Shown: positions 17,420 to 27,283, counted from the first letter of the stretch. The stretch is 64,000 nucleotides of DNA from Billgrantia campisalis (GCF_022341425.1 NZ_JABFUC010000004.1:248001-312000); one strand, 5' to 3'. Numbers and translations: made by a program. Notes: generated by a model from the letters alone, not told the origin.

Positions 17420-18933
17420 CCTCGCCCTCCGTCAGACTGCGCCCGATCCCCATCGACGAAGACGGCCACCGCCGTGAGGTTGTCCCGGGCCTCACCTGCC
17501 AGCACCGCCTGAAGCAGGGTGTCGACCACCGCCTGGGGGGAATCGGCCTTCAGGGCGGAGTGGATGACGGCCGAGGAGACGAAACCATGCACACCGTCCG
17601 AGCAGAGCAGGAAACGATCGCCCGACCGCAGGTCGGAGAAGCGACTCTCCAGCTTCAACTCCGCCGCGGCCCCCACGGCCCGGGTGATGACGTTGGCCTG
17701 GGGATGGCCGTGAGCCTCGGCAGCCACCAGCTCACCGCGCTCGATCAGGTCCTGCACCACGCTGTGGTCCCGGGTGCACTGGGTCAGCTGGCCGTCGCGC
17801 AGCCGATAGAGGCGACTGTCGCCCGCCCACAGCCAGCCGCACTCGCCGACGCCGGTCAGCAGTACCACTACCGTACTGGCACTGACCATCGGCCGCTCCG
17901 GCCGATGCGCCGCGTGCCAGAGGTGCCGATTGGCCACCCCCAGCAGCTCGCGCAGGGCATTGAGCCGTTTCTGCAGGTCGCCCCCGGGAGGCACCTGCAG
18001 CACCCCCTCAATCACGTTGCGGCTGGCCTCGTCGCCGGCCTCGTGCCCCCCGACCCCGTCCGCCACCGCCCAGAGGTGCAGGTCGGGTCGGTCCAGGCAG
18101 GCGTCCTCGTTCACCCGGCGCACCTTGCCGACATGGCTGACGCTCGCCGAACGCAGGCGGGGCGGGCCCAGGAGGGGCGCGGCCGGCGCCACTGCCCGGG
18201 GAGCCAGCCAGCGCAGTGCACGTCGCTCCCAACCATGCCGCTGCCACTCGCCATCCAGCATGGCGGCGAAGCGATCCGGTGTCGGCAGGGCGGCCTGCAG
18301 CAGCAGACAGGGGGGGACGCGATGGGAGCCCTCCGTCCACCACAGGCTGAAGCCCTGCCGGTGGCCGAGCAACGCCTGCTGCATCGCCAGCAGGGCGGGC
18401 ACCAGTTGCCCCAGCGACTCGAGGGTGATGCAGGCGGGGCCCTGCAGCGGCGCCAGCAGTTGGCTGGCGTCATCGGCGACCCAGGGGTGCAGCCGCTCCC
18501 CATGGACGCGCACCGCCTCATCGAACCGCTCGAGATCGTGCGCCGTCTCCTCCTCGAGCACGCTCATGGCAAGGGCCTCGAGCTCTTCGAACCAGCCGCC
18601 CTCCTGGACCGCCAGACCGAACAGCGAACTTCCCTCGGGCAAGCCGCCGACCAGGGTCAGCGGATAATAGCGACCCACCGCATCGACGCTGGGCATCAAC
18701 ACCCCCGTGGCCGGGGTCTCTCCGCAGACACCGGCGGAGAGGGCGAAGCGCCACAGCGGACTGGTCAGGTAGGCATCCAGCCAGCCCTCGCCGAGTCGCT
18801 GGTGGGCGTCGTGCAGGCAGCGCGACAGCCAGGGATCCCAGACCGCCAGGAAGTCGCCCGCCACGCGCCGCCGGACGAAGTCGCCCCGACACGGCAGCTT
18901 GCCGTGGAAGCCCAGGACGATGCCCCCGGCCAT
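17416..18933 (-). CDS. tagF/pppA: TagF-PppA fusion: T6SS post-translational repressor + PP2C phosphatase
   Basis: The 505-residue protein joins two T6SS regulators. Residues 1 to about 215 are TagF (GFHGKLPCRGDFVRRR near the start), which represses assembly independently of phosphorylation in Pseudomonas aeruginosa. Residues about 260-500 are a PP2C-type phosphatase: RRVNEDACL, ADGVGGHEAGDEAS and DNLTAVAVFVD supply the metal-binding Asp residues that reverse PpkA phosphorylation. The two are separate genes in P. aeruginosa, and fused forms are known in other bacteria. It begins 4 bp after tssM and overlaps ppkA. Confidence 0.93.
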   Translation of the reverse strand: MAGGIVLGFHGKLPCRGDFVRRRVAGDFLAVWDPWLSRCLHDAHQRLGEGWLDAYLTSPLWRFALSAGVCGETPATGVLMPSVDAVGRYYPLTLVGGLPEGSSLFGLAVQEGGWFEELEALAMSVLEEETAHDLERFDEAVRVHGERLHPWVADDASQLLAPLQGPACITLESLGQLVPALLAMQQALLGHRQGFSLWWTEGSHRVPPCLLLQAALPTPDRFAAMLDGEWQRHGWERRALRWLAPRAVAPAAPLLGPPRLRSASVSHVGKVRRVNEDACLDRPDLHLWAVADGVGGHEAGDEASRNVIEGVLQVPPGGDLQKRLNALRELLGVANRHLWHAAHRPERPMVSASTVVVLLTGVGECGWLWAGDSRLYRLRDGQLTQCTRDHSVVQDLIERGELVAAEAHGHPQANVITRAVGAAAELKLESRFSDLRSGDRFLLCSDGVHGFVSSAVIHSALKADSPQAVVDTLLQAVLAGEARDNLTAVAVFVDGDRAQSDGGRG

Positions 18934-18937
18934 GGCG

Positions 18938-21900
18938 CTACAGCCCCCCGGCGCAGCGGAAGCGCCGCCAGTCGTTGCTGCTCAGCGGGTTGCGCGAGGA
19001 CTCGAACTCCAGACGCACCCGGGCGGAGTAGCCCCCCACATTGAAACTGACCAGGTAGGTGATGGCCGACTGTGCCGCCGGCTGGGCGGCATCCAGGGCC
19101 CGCAACCAGGACCAGCTACCCTCATAGGCGACATTGGGCCTGAGTCCACCGCGATCCTCGAACATCACGAGGGTCTCCTGGCCGCCGTCGCCGGGCCAGA
19201 CGAAGCGACGTGCCAGGGGCGGCCCATGGCGATAGCTCAGCACCTGGTCCCCGAGGAAGAACTGGAACTGCCGCGCCCGGGCGTCCAGGTAGTGCGGTGT
19301 CATCGAGAAGGCCACCTGGGGGCCACCGCCGCCGAGGAAGAACATCTCGCGGATCATCCTGGCCCGCTGGAACTGGGCCAGGACCGAGCTCGGAATGCCC
19401 AGACGTGCGGCCTCGTCGCTGCGCCACTGCAGGCGGCCGCCGGGGGCATCCACCAGGTTGGCGAGGTTCTCCTGGAAGAAGGCCTCCATCACCCCGCCCG
19501 GGCCGAACAACCGGGCGAAGTCGCCGGGAGGAATGTCCCGGGAACTGCCGGGCTCGAAGGGATAACGACCTTGGGCCAGCTCCTGGCAGATGGGCAGCAC
19601 GGCGTCGCGGTAGCGCCGGTTGAGCTGGCTGCGCAGGTTGCGCATGGCGACTTCCTGCCCGGAGCCGGCCAGGGCATCCACCCATTCGCTGAAGGGGGCC
19701 GGCGAGCGGGCCGCTTCGCTGCTCAGGCGGCGCAGGGTCTCGCCGCCGAACTGCGTGAAGTCCCGGTCCCCCAGTCCACCGCCCAGGGCGCTGAGCTCAT
19801 TGTAGAGCTGGGTCAGGCGGGCGATCAGCGACGACATGGGGGGCTCGCCGTTCTCCCCCAGCACGAAGCGGTGGAACTCCCGGAAGTGGGCATCGATGCG
19901 CGCGCCCGGGTGGATCTCCGGCGCCTGCTCGCGTCCGGGATCGACGAAGCCCAGCAGGGTCCCGAAGCGCCCTGCCGCCGGGGTCTCGTCGTCACGTTCA
20001 GGCTCCGGAAAACGGGTCTGGTTGGCGACCAGTTCCATCAGCCGCCGCAGCGGCGAGGTCGGACCGGTGATCACCGCCAGCAGATCGATCGCCTGGTCCA
20101 CCTGCAGCAGGGGCACCAGATCCAGATCCGCCAGCAGCTCCTCCCAGTGGTCGATATAGGCCTGTTCATAATGGCGCACGAATTCCTCGGCCAGCCTCAG
20201 GTGGGCCGCACGACCGCTGGGCAGGGTGGCCTCCCCGAACACCCAGTGATCCTCGAGGAAACGGCTCACCAACTCCCCTCCCTCCTGCCGGGTGATCTGT
20301 TCGAAACCGTCACGGGTGTAGAGGGCCGGGATCGGCTCCGAGAGCGGTGTGCCGCTGCGTCGACGGAACACCAGGTCACTGCCGAGCCCGGCCTCCACAT
20401 CGAGACGCAGGGAGGCCTCGTGACGCTGATCGAAGCGGGTCTCCAGACGGCGGAACATCAGGGCCGGCACGGAGGCCTGACGCAGCGAGGCGCGGCTGCG
20501 GGCCACCAGCTCATCGTTGACGCTGACCGCGGGGAAGGAGCGAGCGCTGTCGGTATAGGCGCCGAAGTGCTCGAAGAGCGCCTGGGCAATGGCCCGCTGC
20601 TGGGGAAACTCGCCCAGCAGGGCATCGCGCACGATGACCTCGAGCTCGTCGCGATTCAGGCGACCGGTCTCGGCCAGCATCAGATAGCCCTTGAGGTAAG
20701 CATAGATATTGGTGGGCGGAACGTTGGGGGTGGAGAGGCGCCGCTCGATGAGATTCACGACCCGCGGCACCAGCAGTTCGCGCACCCCCTGGAGATAGGC
20801 CTGCTCGGCGGTTCGACCCACGGGCTCTCCACGATAGAGCCCCAGCCCCATCAGGACGGGAACCCGCCCACGATGGCGATTGGCCTCCGCCGCCACCTCG
20901 CGCAGGGCGTCCAGGCGCGGCAGCACCTCCGCGAGCCCTGCCTCCCCGGGCATCGGCTGGCTGGCCAGCTCGCCATGGGCGGCCAGGGCGGCCTCCACGT
21001 CGGCCAAGTAGCCGCGGTTGTATTGATAGCTGGTCATCCAGCCCACCGAGACGACCGCCAGCACCCCGAGCAGCAGCAGGTAGGCCGCGTTCTGGGCCAG
21101 GGCCCGCCCCACTTCCAGGCGCCAGTTGACGCCGGCCAGCCCCGATTCGGGAAAGATCACCGACTTGAGCAGGCGGTGGATGAAATAGCTGCGTCCCTGA
21201 CCGGCCGGGGCGGCCTCCACGGGGGAGGCCCCCGAGACCTGCATGCCGTAGGCGCGGGCCAGGCTGTCCATCATGCGATCGATGGGCGTCCCTTCCTGGG
21301 TACCACTGGTGAAGTAGAGCCCCCGCAGCATCACCGGCCGATCGTAGCCGGAGCCCTCGAAGGTATCGGCGATGAACTGCAGCAGGCTCTCCCGCAGGCC
21401 GGCCATCTGCCGGGGGAAACCGAACAGCCTGGCACGCCGCTGGGGCTCCCGCTCTTCCACCAGGCGCTCCAGTAGGCGGGCATCGAGTCGCTCCAGCAGC
21501 CGCGAATACGCCTCGTCGGCCCAAGCGGTGAAGCGGCCACCGGCCACCGGCTCGGGGCGCGTCATGCCCCAGACCTGCAGCCGCCCTTCGTGGTCCAGGT
21601 CATCGAAATACTCCACGAAGCCGGCGATCAGGTCGCACTTGGTGATCATCAGGTAGACCGGCACCTGGATCCCCAACTGACGCTGCAGTTCGTCGAGCCG
21701 TCGCTGTACCCGGTCGGCATGGCGCTCACGGGCCTGGGGCGAGGGATCGAGCAGGTCGGTGGCGCTCACCGCCACCAGCACGCCATTGACGGGACGACGC
21801 TTGCGATACTGGCAGAGCAGCTCGAGAAAGGCCCGCCATTCAGCGGCATCGGCGCCGGCCCCTGAATCCTGGCTGAAGTAGCGCCCGGCGGTATCCAGCA

Positions 21901-22411
21901 GCACCGCCTCATCGGTGAACCACCAGTCACAGTTTCGCGTGCCGCCGACGCCACGTAGCGCGTCTCGACCGTACTTCTGGTCGAGGGGGAAGGTCAGCCC
22001 GGAGTGGCGCAGCGCCGTGGTCTTGCCCGAGCCGGGGGGGCCGATGATCACGTACCAGGGCAACCGATAGAGGTCCCGGCCCCTGCCGGATTCACGCAGG
22101 AAGCCGACCGCCTCCTCGAAGCGACGCCCCAGCTCGTCGCCGGGCCGATCCTCCGCGCCGGCCGTGGCGACGATGGCATCGCACAGCCGCTCGCTGGCGC
22201 GCTTCACCCGCCGCCAGCGCAACGCCTGCAATACTCCCCAGCCCCCGAACAGGGCCAGGATGGCCCCCAGGCGAGGGCCGGGAGCCTGGAAGGGCACGAG
22301 GTCGCCGATCGCCACATAGGGCCCGACATACCAGATCAGCAACCCCAGCAGCACCACTCCCACCAGGCCCAGGGAGGCCCGCCGCCGAAGCAACGAGAGC
22401 AGGACCTTCAC
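18938..22411 (-). CDS. tssM: T6SS membrane complex protein TssM (IcmF)
   Basis: TssM spans the periplasm and, with TssL and TssJ, forms the membrane complex that docks the baseplate. This 1157-residue protein has two N-terminal membrane helices (about 14-34 and 44-64). A cytoplasmic NTPase-like domain carries Walker A GPPGSGKT (124-131) and a downstream LLDTAGRY. A third membrane segment lies near 440-460, followed by a large periplasmic IcmF/DUF1215 region. Length and order are typical. It overlaps tssL by four bases. Confidence 0.96.
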   Translation of the reverse strand: MKVLLSLLRRRASLGLVGVVLLGLLIWYVGPYVAIGDLVPFQAPGPRLGAILALFGGWGVLQALRWRRVKRASERLCDAIVATAGAEDRPGDELGRRFEEAVGFLRESGRGRDLYRLPWYVIIGPPGSGKTTALRHSGLTFPLDQKYGRDALRGVGGTRNCDWWFTDEAVLLDTAGRYFSQDSGAGADAAEWRAFLELLCQYRKRRPVNGVLVAVSATDLLDPSPQARERHADRVQRRLDELQRQLGIQVPVYLMITKCDLIAGFVEYFDDLDHEGRLQVWGMTRPEPVAGGRFTAWADEAYSRLLERLDARLLERLVEEREPQRRARLFGFPRQMAGLRESLLQFIADTFEGSGYDRPVMLRGLYFTSGTQEGTPIDRMMDSLARAYGMQVSGASPVEAAPAGQGRSYFIHRLLKSVIFPESGLAGVNWRLEVGRALAQNAAYLLLLGVLAVVSVGWMTSYQYNRGYLADVEAALAAHGELASQPMPGEAGLAEVLPRLDALREVAAEANRHRGRVPVLMGLGLYRGEPVGRTAEQAYLQGVRELLVPRVVNLIERRLSTPNVPPTNIYAYLKGYLMLAETGRLNRDELEVIVRDALLGEFPQQRAIAQALFEHFGAYTDSARSFPAVSVNDELVARSRASLRQASVPALMFRRLETRFDQRHEASLRLDVEAGLGSDLVFRRRSGTPLSEPIPALYTRDGFEQITRQEGGELVSRFLEDHWVFGEATLPSGRAAHLRLAEEFVRHYEQAYIDHWEELLADLDLVPLLQVDQAIDLLAVITGPTSPLRRLMELVANQTRFPEPERDDETPAAGRFGTLLGFVDPGREQAPEIHPGARIDAHFREFHRFVLGENGEPPMSSLIARLTQLYNELSALGGGLGDRDFTQFGGETLRRLSSEAARSPAPFSEWVDALAGSGQEVAMRNLRSQLNRRYRDAVLPICQELAQGRYPFEPGSSRDIPPGDFARLFGPGGVMEAFFQENLANLVDAPGGRLQWRSDEAARLGIPSSVLAQFQRARMIREMFFLGGGGPQVAFSMTPHYLDARARQFQFFLGDQVLSYRHGPPLARRFVWPGDGGQETLVMFEDRGGLRPNVAYEGSWSWLRALDAAQPAAQSAITYLVSFNVGGYSARVRLEFESSRNPLSSNDWRRFRCAGGL

Positions 22412-23751
22412 GGGCCACCTCCCGGGGAACGATGCTGGATCTCGATGCGGCGATTCAGGGCCCGGTTGGCCGGATCATCCGGGGGACGATGGCGAGGCCG
22501 ATCCGCACCGATACCGGCATGATCGATACGGTCTGGATCGGTGAGCGGTTCGCGCAGCAGTCGGGCCGCACTCTCCGCCCGCGCCTGGGAGAGCTCATAG
22601 TTGTCGCGGAAGCGAGCGGAGCGGATCGGCAGGTTGTCGCTGTGACCCTCCACCAGCACGCTGCCCGGCACCTCCTGGAGGGCGGCCCCGATGCGGCGCA
22701 GCAGGGGGCGAAACTCCTCGGTCACCTCGGCACTGGCCGACGCGAATACCTCGCCATACAGCACCACGGTGGTCCGCCCCCCCTCGCCGCTTTCGAACTG
22801 CAGGCGCTCGGGATCCACCCCCTCGAGCAGTTCGGCCAGGGTCGGGGGACGCTCGGCCACCGGCACCGCCGGCGCCGACACCGGCAGGTCCACCGGGGAC
22901 GCGAAGGTGGCCTGACGCACCTCGTTGAGCTGCGCGATGACCGGCGCCGAGGCACGATTCAAGGCATTGTTCAGGGTGAAGTAGACCGCACTGCCGAGCA
23001 CCAGCACCAGCACGACGCAGACCCAGGCCGGCAGGGTCCGGACCAGGCGGTGGCGGCGGTCCTCGACCCCCCGCCAGGCCGGCGACAGCTCGTCCGGCGG
23101 CGACTCCCGCCATTGCCGGATTCGTCCATAGAGCCGTTCGCGCAGCTCGGCGAGCCGGGCCTCTCCCCCCGTGGTGACCCGATACTGCCCCTGCAACCCC
23201 AGGGCCAGACAGACATGGAAGAACTCCACCAGATCACGCCGCGGCTGGCGATCGGTCAGCACGCGCTCGATCATCTGGAACACCTTCTCGCCACCGGCAC
23301 TGTCACGATGGAAGGTCAACAGCAAGGCGCGGCCGGGCCACAGGCTATTGGCTCCCCAGGGGGTATTCATGACCACTTCATCGATGAAAGTGCAGAGGGT
23401 ATAGCGCGCCGCCAGGATGGATTCCTGGGCGGCGCCGCGCTCGGCCGCCGTCTGTTCGAAGGCCTGTACCTGACGCACGGTCTCCGCATGCAGGGTGGCG
23501 ACATCCGCGTGATCCCGGGTGCCGCGCAGGCCGCAGCACAGCATCAGCAGCGGCATCGCCGCCTCCACCAGGGGATTGAGGGCGGTGAGACCGAACGCCG
23601 TCAGGGCCGGCGCGCCCTCGCCGACGCCGCCGGAGAGTGGAGGCGGGCGCCCTCCCCCCGGGGGGGAAGGCGCCGCTCGCCCTCCCGGGGTCGGCCGAAT
23701 GATGGTGCGATCGCCGGAGCCGGGGGGCGGCGTGGGGCGGTCACCGTTCAT
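22408..23751 (-). CDS. tssL: T6SS protein TssL (IcmH/DotU) with C-terminal OmpA peptidoglycan-binding domain
   Basis: The 447-residue protein begins with a Pro/Gly-rich region. A DotU domain (about 45-220) shows AARYTLCTFIDEVVMNTPWG and the FHRDSAGGEKVF segment. One membrane helix follows (about 243-263). A C-terminal OmpA-like domain carries EGHSDNLPI and the LSQARAESAARLL helix. This extended TssL has its own peptidoglycan anchor, so a separate TagL is not needed. It overlaps tssK by 11 bp and tssM by 4 bp. Confidence 0.95.
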   Translation of the reverse strand: MNGDRPTPPPGSGDRTIIRPTPGGRAAPSPPGGGRPPPLSGGVGEGAPALTAFGLTALNPLVEAAMPLLMLCCGLRGTRDHADVATLHAETVRQVQAFEQTAAERGAAQESILAARYTLCTFIDEVVMNTPWGANSLWPGRALLLTFHRDSAGGEKVFQMIERVLTDRQPRRDLVEFFHVCLALGLQGQYRVTTGGEARLAELRERLYGRIRQWRESPPDELSPAWRGVEDRRHRLVRTLPAWVCVVLVLVLGSAVYFTLNNALNRASAPVIAQLNEVRQATFASPVDLPVSAPAVPVAERPPTLAELLEGVDPERLQFESGEGGRTTVVLYGEVFASASAEVTEEFRPLLRRIGAALQEVPGSVLVEGHSDNLPIRSARFRDNYELSQARAESAARLLREPLTDPDRIDHAGIGADRPRHRPPDDPANRALNRRIEIQHRSPGGGP

Positions 23752-25093
23752 GCCTACCTCCGCGAATCGCCCAGAGGTCCATCTTCAGGTCGGGATACTG
23801 TCCGGCGACATGCACCGCCATGCCCCCCGAGTCGGTCAGCGCCTCCCACAGGGGGTGGGTGCTGTCGAGCTCAAAGTAGACCCGCGAGGAGAGCTGCGGG
23901 ATCTGCCGCGGCGCCGTCGGCATGGGCACCAGGCGAATGCCGGGCAGGTTATTGTTGACCAGTTCGGCGATGCGCTCCACTGGGGCCACCTTGGCGTGGG
24001 CCGGAAAGTAGGCTCTCACCTCCTCGGAGGCGATGGCGGCGCCCACCGACAGCACGAAGCTGGCCCGGCGAAACAGCGCCGGCTCCTGGACTCTGGCCAC
24101 CCAGACGCCATGGGCCCCGCTCTTCTCCAGGGGAACCTGCACCGCCGGCAACTCCCGAACGGTGCGGAACTCGGCACGCAGGATACCCATCACGCTCTCG
24201 AAGGAGGAGCGCTGGTCAGCATGACGGTAGGGCTCGATCTCCGGGGGCAGGCGCTCTTCCCGGGTCAGGGTCGCCAGTTCCCCGGCCAGGGCGATGGCAA
24301 AGCGATAGAACGCCTCCGGCGACACATGGGTGGAAGCGGCGAAATGGTTGGCGACCGGCAGGTGTCGATTGACGACCTGCAGCATGAGGAAGTCGGCGAT
24401 CTCCCCGGCGCCCCCCTGACCGCTCGCCGTGACACGCCCCGCCAGCATCTCGGCCCGTTGCTGCAGCAAGCCGCACAACTCGTTCAGGTACCCCTGCAGG
24501 CGTTCCGACGCCCGACAGCGCAGCACCGTCGGCAGGAAGGCCTCGTCCAGCACCAGCTCTCCCTCGGGGCGGACCTCGCTCACCCGACACAGCGGAATGC
24601 AGGCGTACTGATCGAGGGTTTCGCCGGCTAGGGCGAGGCGGGTCTCGAGACGCCCCACCTCCACCGGGGTGGAGACCGAACTGTCCAGCACCCGATCACG
24701 GACCTCCAGGATATCCGCCCGGTAGCGATAGAGGCCGGGCGGTGACTCCTGACGGCTGACGTCCACGGCGCCCTCGCGATCCAGGGCCAGGGCCAGGACC
24801 ACCAGTTGGTCCCGCTCATCGGTCGACACCGCTCGAGGCGGCGGCAGGGGATCGTTGCCGGGCATGTCGAACGGCGTGCCATCGGGAAAGATCCCCCGGG
24901 CGGCACGCAGCCCCAGCTTGCCGATACCCAGCAGCTCGGTATCGAGCTCGAGGGTCTCGAGCCCCCACGCATGGCTGCCATAGGCCAGCAGTCGACCGGC
25001 GACATAGCCCTCGACGAAACGCTCCTGCTGCTGGAGATGCTGCGGCTCGAGGAAGAGGCCCTCGCTCCACAGCACACGGCTGTTGCGTGACAT
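23741..25093 (-). CDS. tssK: T6SS baseplate protein TssK
   Basis: TssK trimers connect the baseplate wedge to TssL/TssM at the inner membrane. This 450-residue protein starts MSRNSRVLWSEGLFLEPQHLQQQER, the characteristic TssK opening (W-x-EGxFLxPQHFQQ). ATG 25093 fits that motif and has a GAGG site just upstream; the longer upstream reading is non-homologous. It lies 10 bp after tssJ and overlaps tssL. Confidence 0.96.
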   Translation of the reverse strand: MSRNSRVLWSEGLFLEPQHLQQQERFVEGYVAGRLLAYGSHAWGLETLELDTELLGIGKLGLRAARGIFPDGTPFDMPGNDPLPPPRAVSTDERDQLVVLALALDREGAVDVSRQESPPGLYRYRADILEVRDRVLDSSVSTPVEVGRLETRLALAGETLDQYACIPLCRVSEVRPEGELVLDEAFLPTVLRCRASERLQGYLNELCGLLQQRAEMLAGRVTASGQGGAGEIADFLMLQVVNRHLPVANHFAASTHVSPEAFYRFAIALAGELATLTREERLPPEIEPYRHADQRSSFESVMGILRAEFRTVRELPAVQVPLEKSGAHGVWVARVQEPALFRRASFVLSVGAAIASEEVRAYFPAHAKVAPVERIAELVNNNLPGIRLVPMPTAPRQIPQLSSRVYFELDSTHPLWEALTDSGGMAVHVAGQYPDLKMDLWAIRGGRHER

Positions 25094-25103
25094 GCGTACC
25101 TCG

Positions 25104-25658
25104 CTAGTCGAACCGGACGGCGACTCGCACCCCGTCCAGGGTGATGGTGAAGGTCGCCTCTTCGAGGGCCTTCCCCGAAGGGAGCGCCGCCACGGCCCGC
25201 CACTGGGCGGCAGGATCCCGTACATCGAAGAATTCGGCCATCACCGCCAGATAACGGACGTCGGGGGAAAACACCTGGGTCAGGTTCCGTACCTCCCCCT
25301 GACAGGCCATGCCCGCCTCGGCGGCCTCGGCGGTTCCCATCTCCATGGGGCAGAGCTCGTAGGAGTCGCGCCCGAGCAGTGCCGCCCCCAGGGTGTCGGT
25401 ATCCTGCATCACCAGCTCCTGCAGCGATGCATCCAGGAAAGCCTCGCGGTCGCGCAGTTGGTAGAGGCGAATGGTCACCGGTGACGGTCGCCCCTCGACA
25501 TTGGGATTGAGTCCCGGCATGACCAGGATGCGCCCCGATACCGTCTGCGGGCCGGGTGGCGGCTCCGGCGCGGCCGCACAGGCGGCCAGCACCACGGCCG
25601 CGATCACGCCCAGCATCTGCCTAGCCGCCCGACTTTCCCTACCTGACCACCTCGTCAT
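25104..25658 (-). CDS. tssJ: T6SS outer-membrane lipoprotein TssJ
   Basis: This 184-residue protein starts at ATG 25658 (MTRWSGRESR) and carries a lipoprotein signal with lipobox LAAC (Cys about 27). The TssJ beta-sandwich follows: PVTIRLYQLRDREAFLDA and LVMQDTDTLGAALLGRD are characteristic. TssJ sits in the outer membrane and binds the TssM C-terminus. The same frame stays open further upstream through tagH because of base bias, and that extension is not real. It lies 41 bp after the FHA gene. Confidence 0.94.
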   Translation of the reverse strand: MTRWSGRESRAARQMLGVIAAVVLAACAAAPEPPPGPQTVSGRILVMPGLNPNVEGRPSPVTIRLYQLRDREAFLDASLQELVMQDTDTLGAALLGRDSYELCPMEMGTAEAAEAGMACQGEVRNLTQVFSPDVRYLAVMAEFFDVRDPAAQWRAVAALPSGKALEEATFTITLDGVRVAVRFD

Positions 25659-25699
25659 GAGCCTCTCCCCCGAGCTTGCCCCGACCACCGCCGCCGTCA

Positions 25700-27283
25700 C
25701 TACCTGTCCCGACGGGCATGGGCCTTGAGGGCCTGGATCTGTCTTTCGTAGGCGTCGCAGAAGGCCTCGCCGAACAGACGATTGAAGTAGCCTTCGCTGT
25801 CGCGCTGAATCTCCGCATAGTGCGCCTGGTACTGGCGCCAGTGGCGGGGACCGGTCACACGCCCCAGCAGTGACCCACGCTCGTCGCCCTCCGCGAAGCG
25901 CGCCTCCAGGTGAGCCGGATCGAACTGGTGAAGCATCTCGAAGAAACCACTGCGCATACCCGCCAGCATGGCCAGTTGATGGAAGCGAAGATCCTCGAAA
26001 CCGGCCTCGAACGCCTCCACCGCCGACAGGTAGTCGGGGTTCTGCTTGACCAGCAGGTTGTGCAGCGCATCCTCGGGACTGGTGGAGAACTTCAAGGGAT
26101 TGTTCTCCCGCGCCTCGATCAGCGTCACCGACATGCGGAACTCGTTCTTGACCTCCATCCTCGCCCGCAGCAGATCCATCACCCCCTGGATGGCCACCCG
26201 AAGGATGCGGCCGAGCTCCTCGGCCCGCTCCGGGGGCACCCGATCCGGGTCCAGCCCGGCGCCCGCCAGCAACTGGCGCAGCGCCTGGTCCGGCGACGCC
26301 CCCGGCGCTGGCCCGGAGCCCTGGGGGCTGGCAGGCGCTGGCTGGCGTGCCTCGGGAGGCGGCTCGATCGGCCTCTCGCCGGCTGCCGGCGGCGGCGAAG
26401 CCTCCGGTGGCGGTGGCGGCGTAGCTTCCGCTGGCGGTGGCTGAGGCACATCCGGTGGTGGCGGCGGCGTAGCTTCCGGTGGCGGCGGCTGAGGCACGTC
26501 CGGTGATGGCGGCGGCGAAGCTTCCGGTGGCGGCGGTTCGACGGAGGCCCGGGAATCCCCTGGCCGCGGCGTCTCGGGCTCGCTGGACGCCGCGGACGCC
26601 TCGTCGGGCGGTGACGCCTCGTGGGAGGCCGCGCCGGGCAGATCTCGCCACCAGTCATCCGGCAGCAAGGGTTCGGAGGCCGGCGCCTCGGCGGCCGGAG
26701 GCCCCTGCGAGGCGGCCCGGGAGGTCGACTCGGGCGAGGCGAGGGGATCAGTGTCGGGCGCCGCCCGCTCGGGAGGCGCCTCCCTGTAGCGCGGCACACT
26801 GAAGTGTTCGTTCAGATAGAAACTATCGGCAGCAGGCGCCTTATTCGTCGATGGCGTCTCCACCGCCCCACCGAGCAGCTCCAGGGGATCGGGCACCTCG
26901 TCGGCGGCGGACCTGTCAAGCAAGGGGGAGGCCTCCGGCGACAGCGACGTGCTCTCTGCCGGCGACTCGATCCGCGCACGAATACGGCAATCCCCAATCA
27001 AGAACTCCTGCCCATCCTGCAGCAGCAAGGGCTCTGCCGGATCCATGCGGGTCACGCCATCGGCCAGCAGGATGCCGTTGGCACTGGCGTCCTCGAGGAA
27101 ATAGCGACCATCCCGATAGCGGATACGCGCATGGCAACGCGAGATCTCCATCTTCGGGTCAGGCAGTACCCAGTCATTGTTGGGCGCCCTGCCCAGGGTA
27201 CCGCCCTGTTCGGACCAGCGGTGACTCGCCTTGTCACCCAACCGCGACGAGGCTTCGTTGATCACCGTCAGCGTGAGTACCAT
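25700..27283 (-). CDS. tagH: T6SS FHA-domain protein (TagH/Fha type) with proline-rich linker
   Basis: This 527-residue protein has an N-terminal FHA domain (about 1-105: LGRAPNNDWVLPD, ISRCHARI, ANGILL), which binds phosphothreonine. A long low-complexity Pro/Glu/Ala linker spans about 110-340. The C-terminal TagH-type domain (about 345-527) contains LLRARMEVKNEFRM and LEARFAEGDERGSLLGR. It is the expected PpkA substrate and scaffold. ATG 27283 starts directly at the FHA fold. A tandem 16-residue repeat lies within the linker. Confidence 0.93.
   Translation of the reverse strand: MVLTLTVINEASSRLGDKASHRWSEQGGTLGRAPNNDWVLPDPKMEISRCHARIRYRDGRYFLEDASANGILLADGVTRMDPAEPLLLQDGQEFLIGDCRIRARIESPAESTSLSPEASPLLDRSAADEVPDPLELLGGAVETPSTNKAPAADSFYLNEHFSVPRYREAPPERAAPDTDPLASPESTSRAASQGPPAAEAPASEPLLPDDWWRDLPGAASHEASPPDEASAASSEPETPRPGDSRASVEPPPPEASPPPSPDVPQPPPPEATPPPPPDVPQPPPAEATPPPPPEASPPPAAGERPIEPPPEARQPAPASPQGSGPAPGASPDQALRQLLAGAGLDPDRVPPERAEELGRILRVAIQGVMDLLRARMEVKNEFRMSVTLIEARENNPLKFSTSPEDALHNLLVKQNPDYLSAVEAFEAGFEDLRFHQLAMLAGMRSGFFEMLHQFDPAHLEARFAEGDERGSLLGRVTGPRHWRQYQAHYAEIQRDSEGYFNRLFGEAFCDAYERQIQALKAHARRDR
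26397..26540 (-). repeat. 48-bp in-frame tandem repeat encoding a Pro-rich linker
   Basis: GTAGCTTCCG/GAAGCTTCCG landmarks recur at 26421, 26469 and 26517, giving a 48-bp period with a few mismatches and a partial extra copy at 26397. It encodes a 16-residue unit of the form EATPPPPPDVPQPPP inside the FHA protein. Copy-number change would alter linker length without breaking the frame. Confidence 0.8.

Noticed and set aside
18899..21475. 858-codon plus-strand open frame opposite tssM
   Set aside because: tssM is certain from Walker A and membrane motifs; the opposite frame shows no fold signature.
26397..26540. Possible CRISPR-like array from regular 48-bp spacing
   Set aside because: The units are contiguous, in frame and encode a Pro-rich linker; there are no unique spacers.
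25659..26651. N-terminal extension of tssJ through the FHA gene
   Set aside because: The lipoprotein signal begins at ATG 25658, and the upstream part is a low-complexity shadow of the Pro-rich linker.
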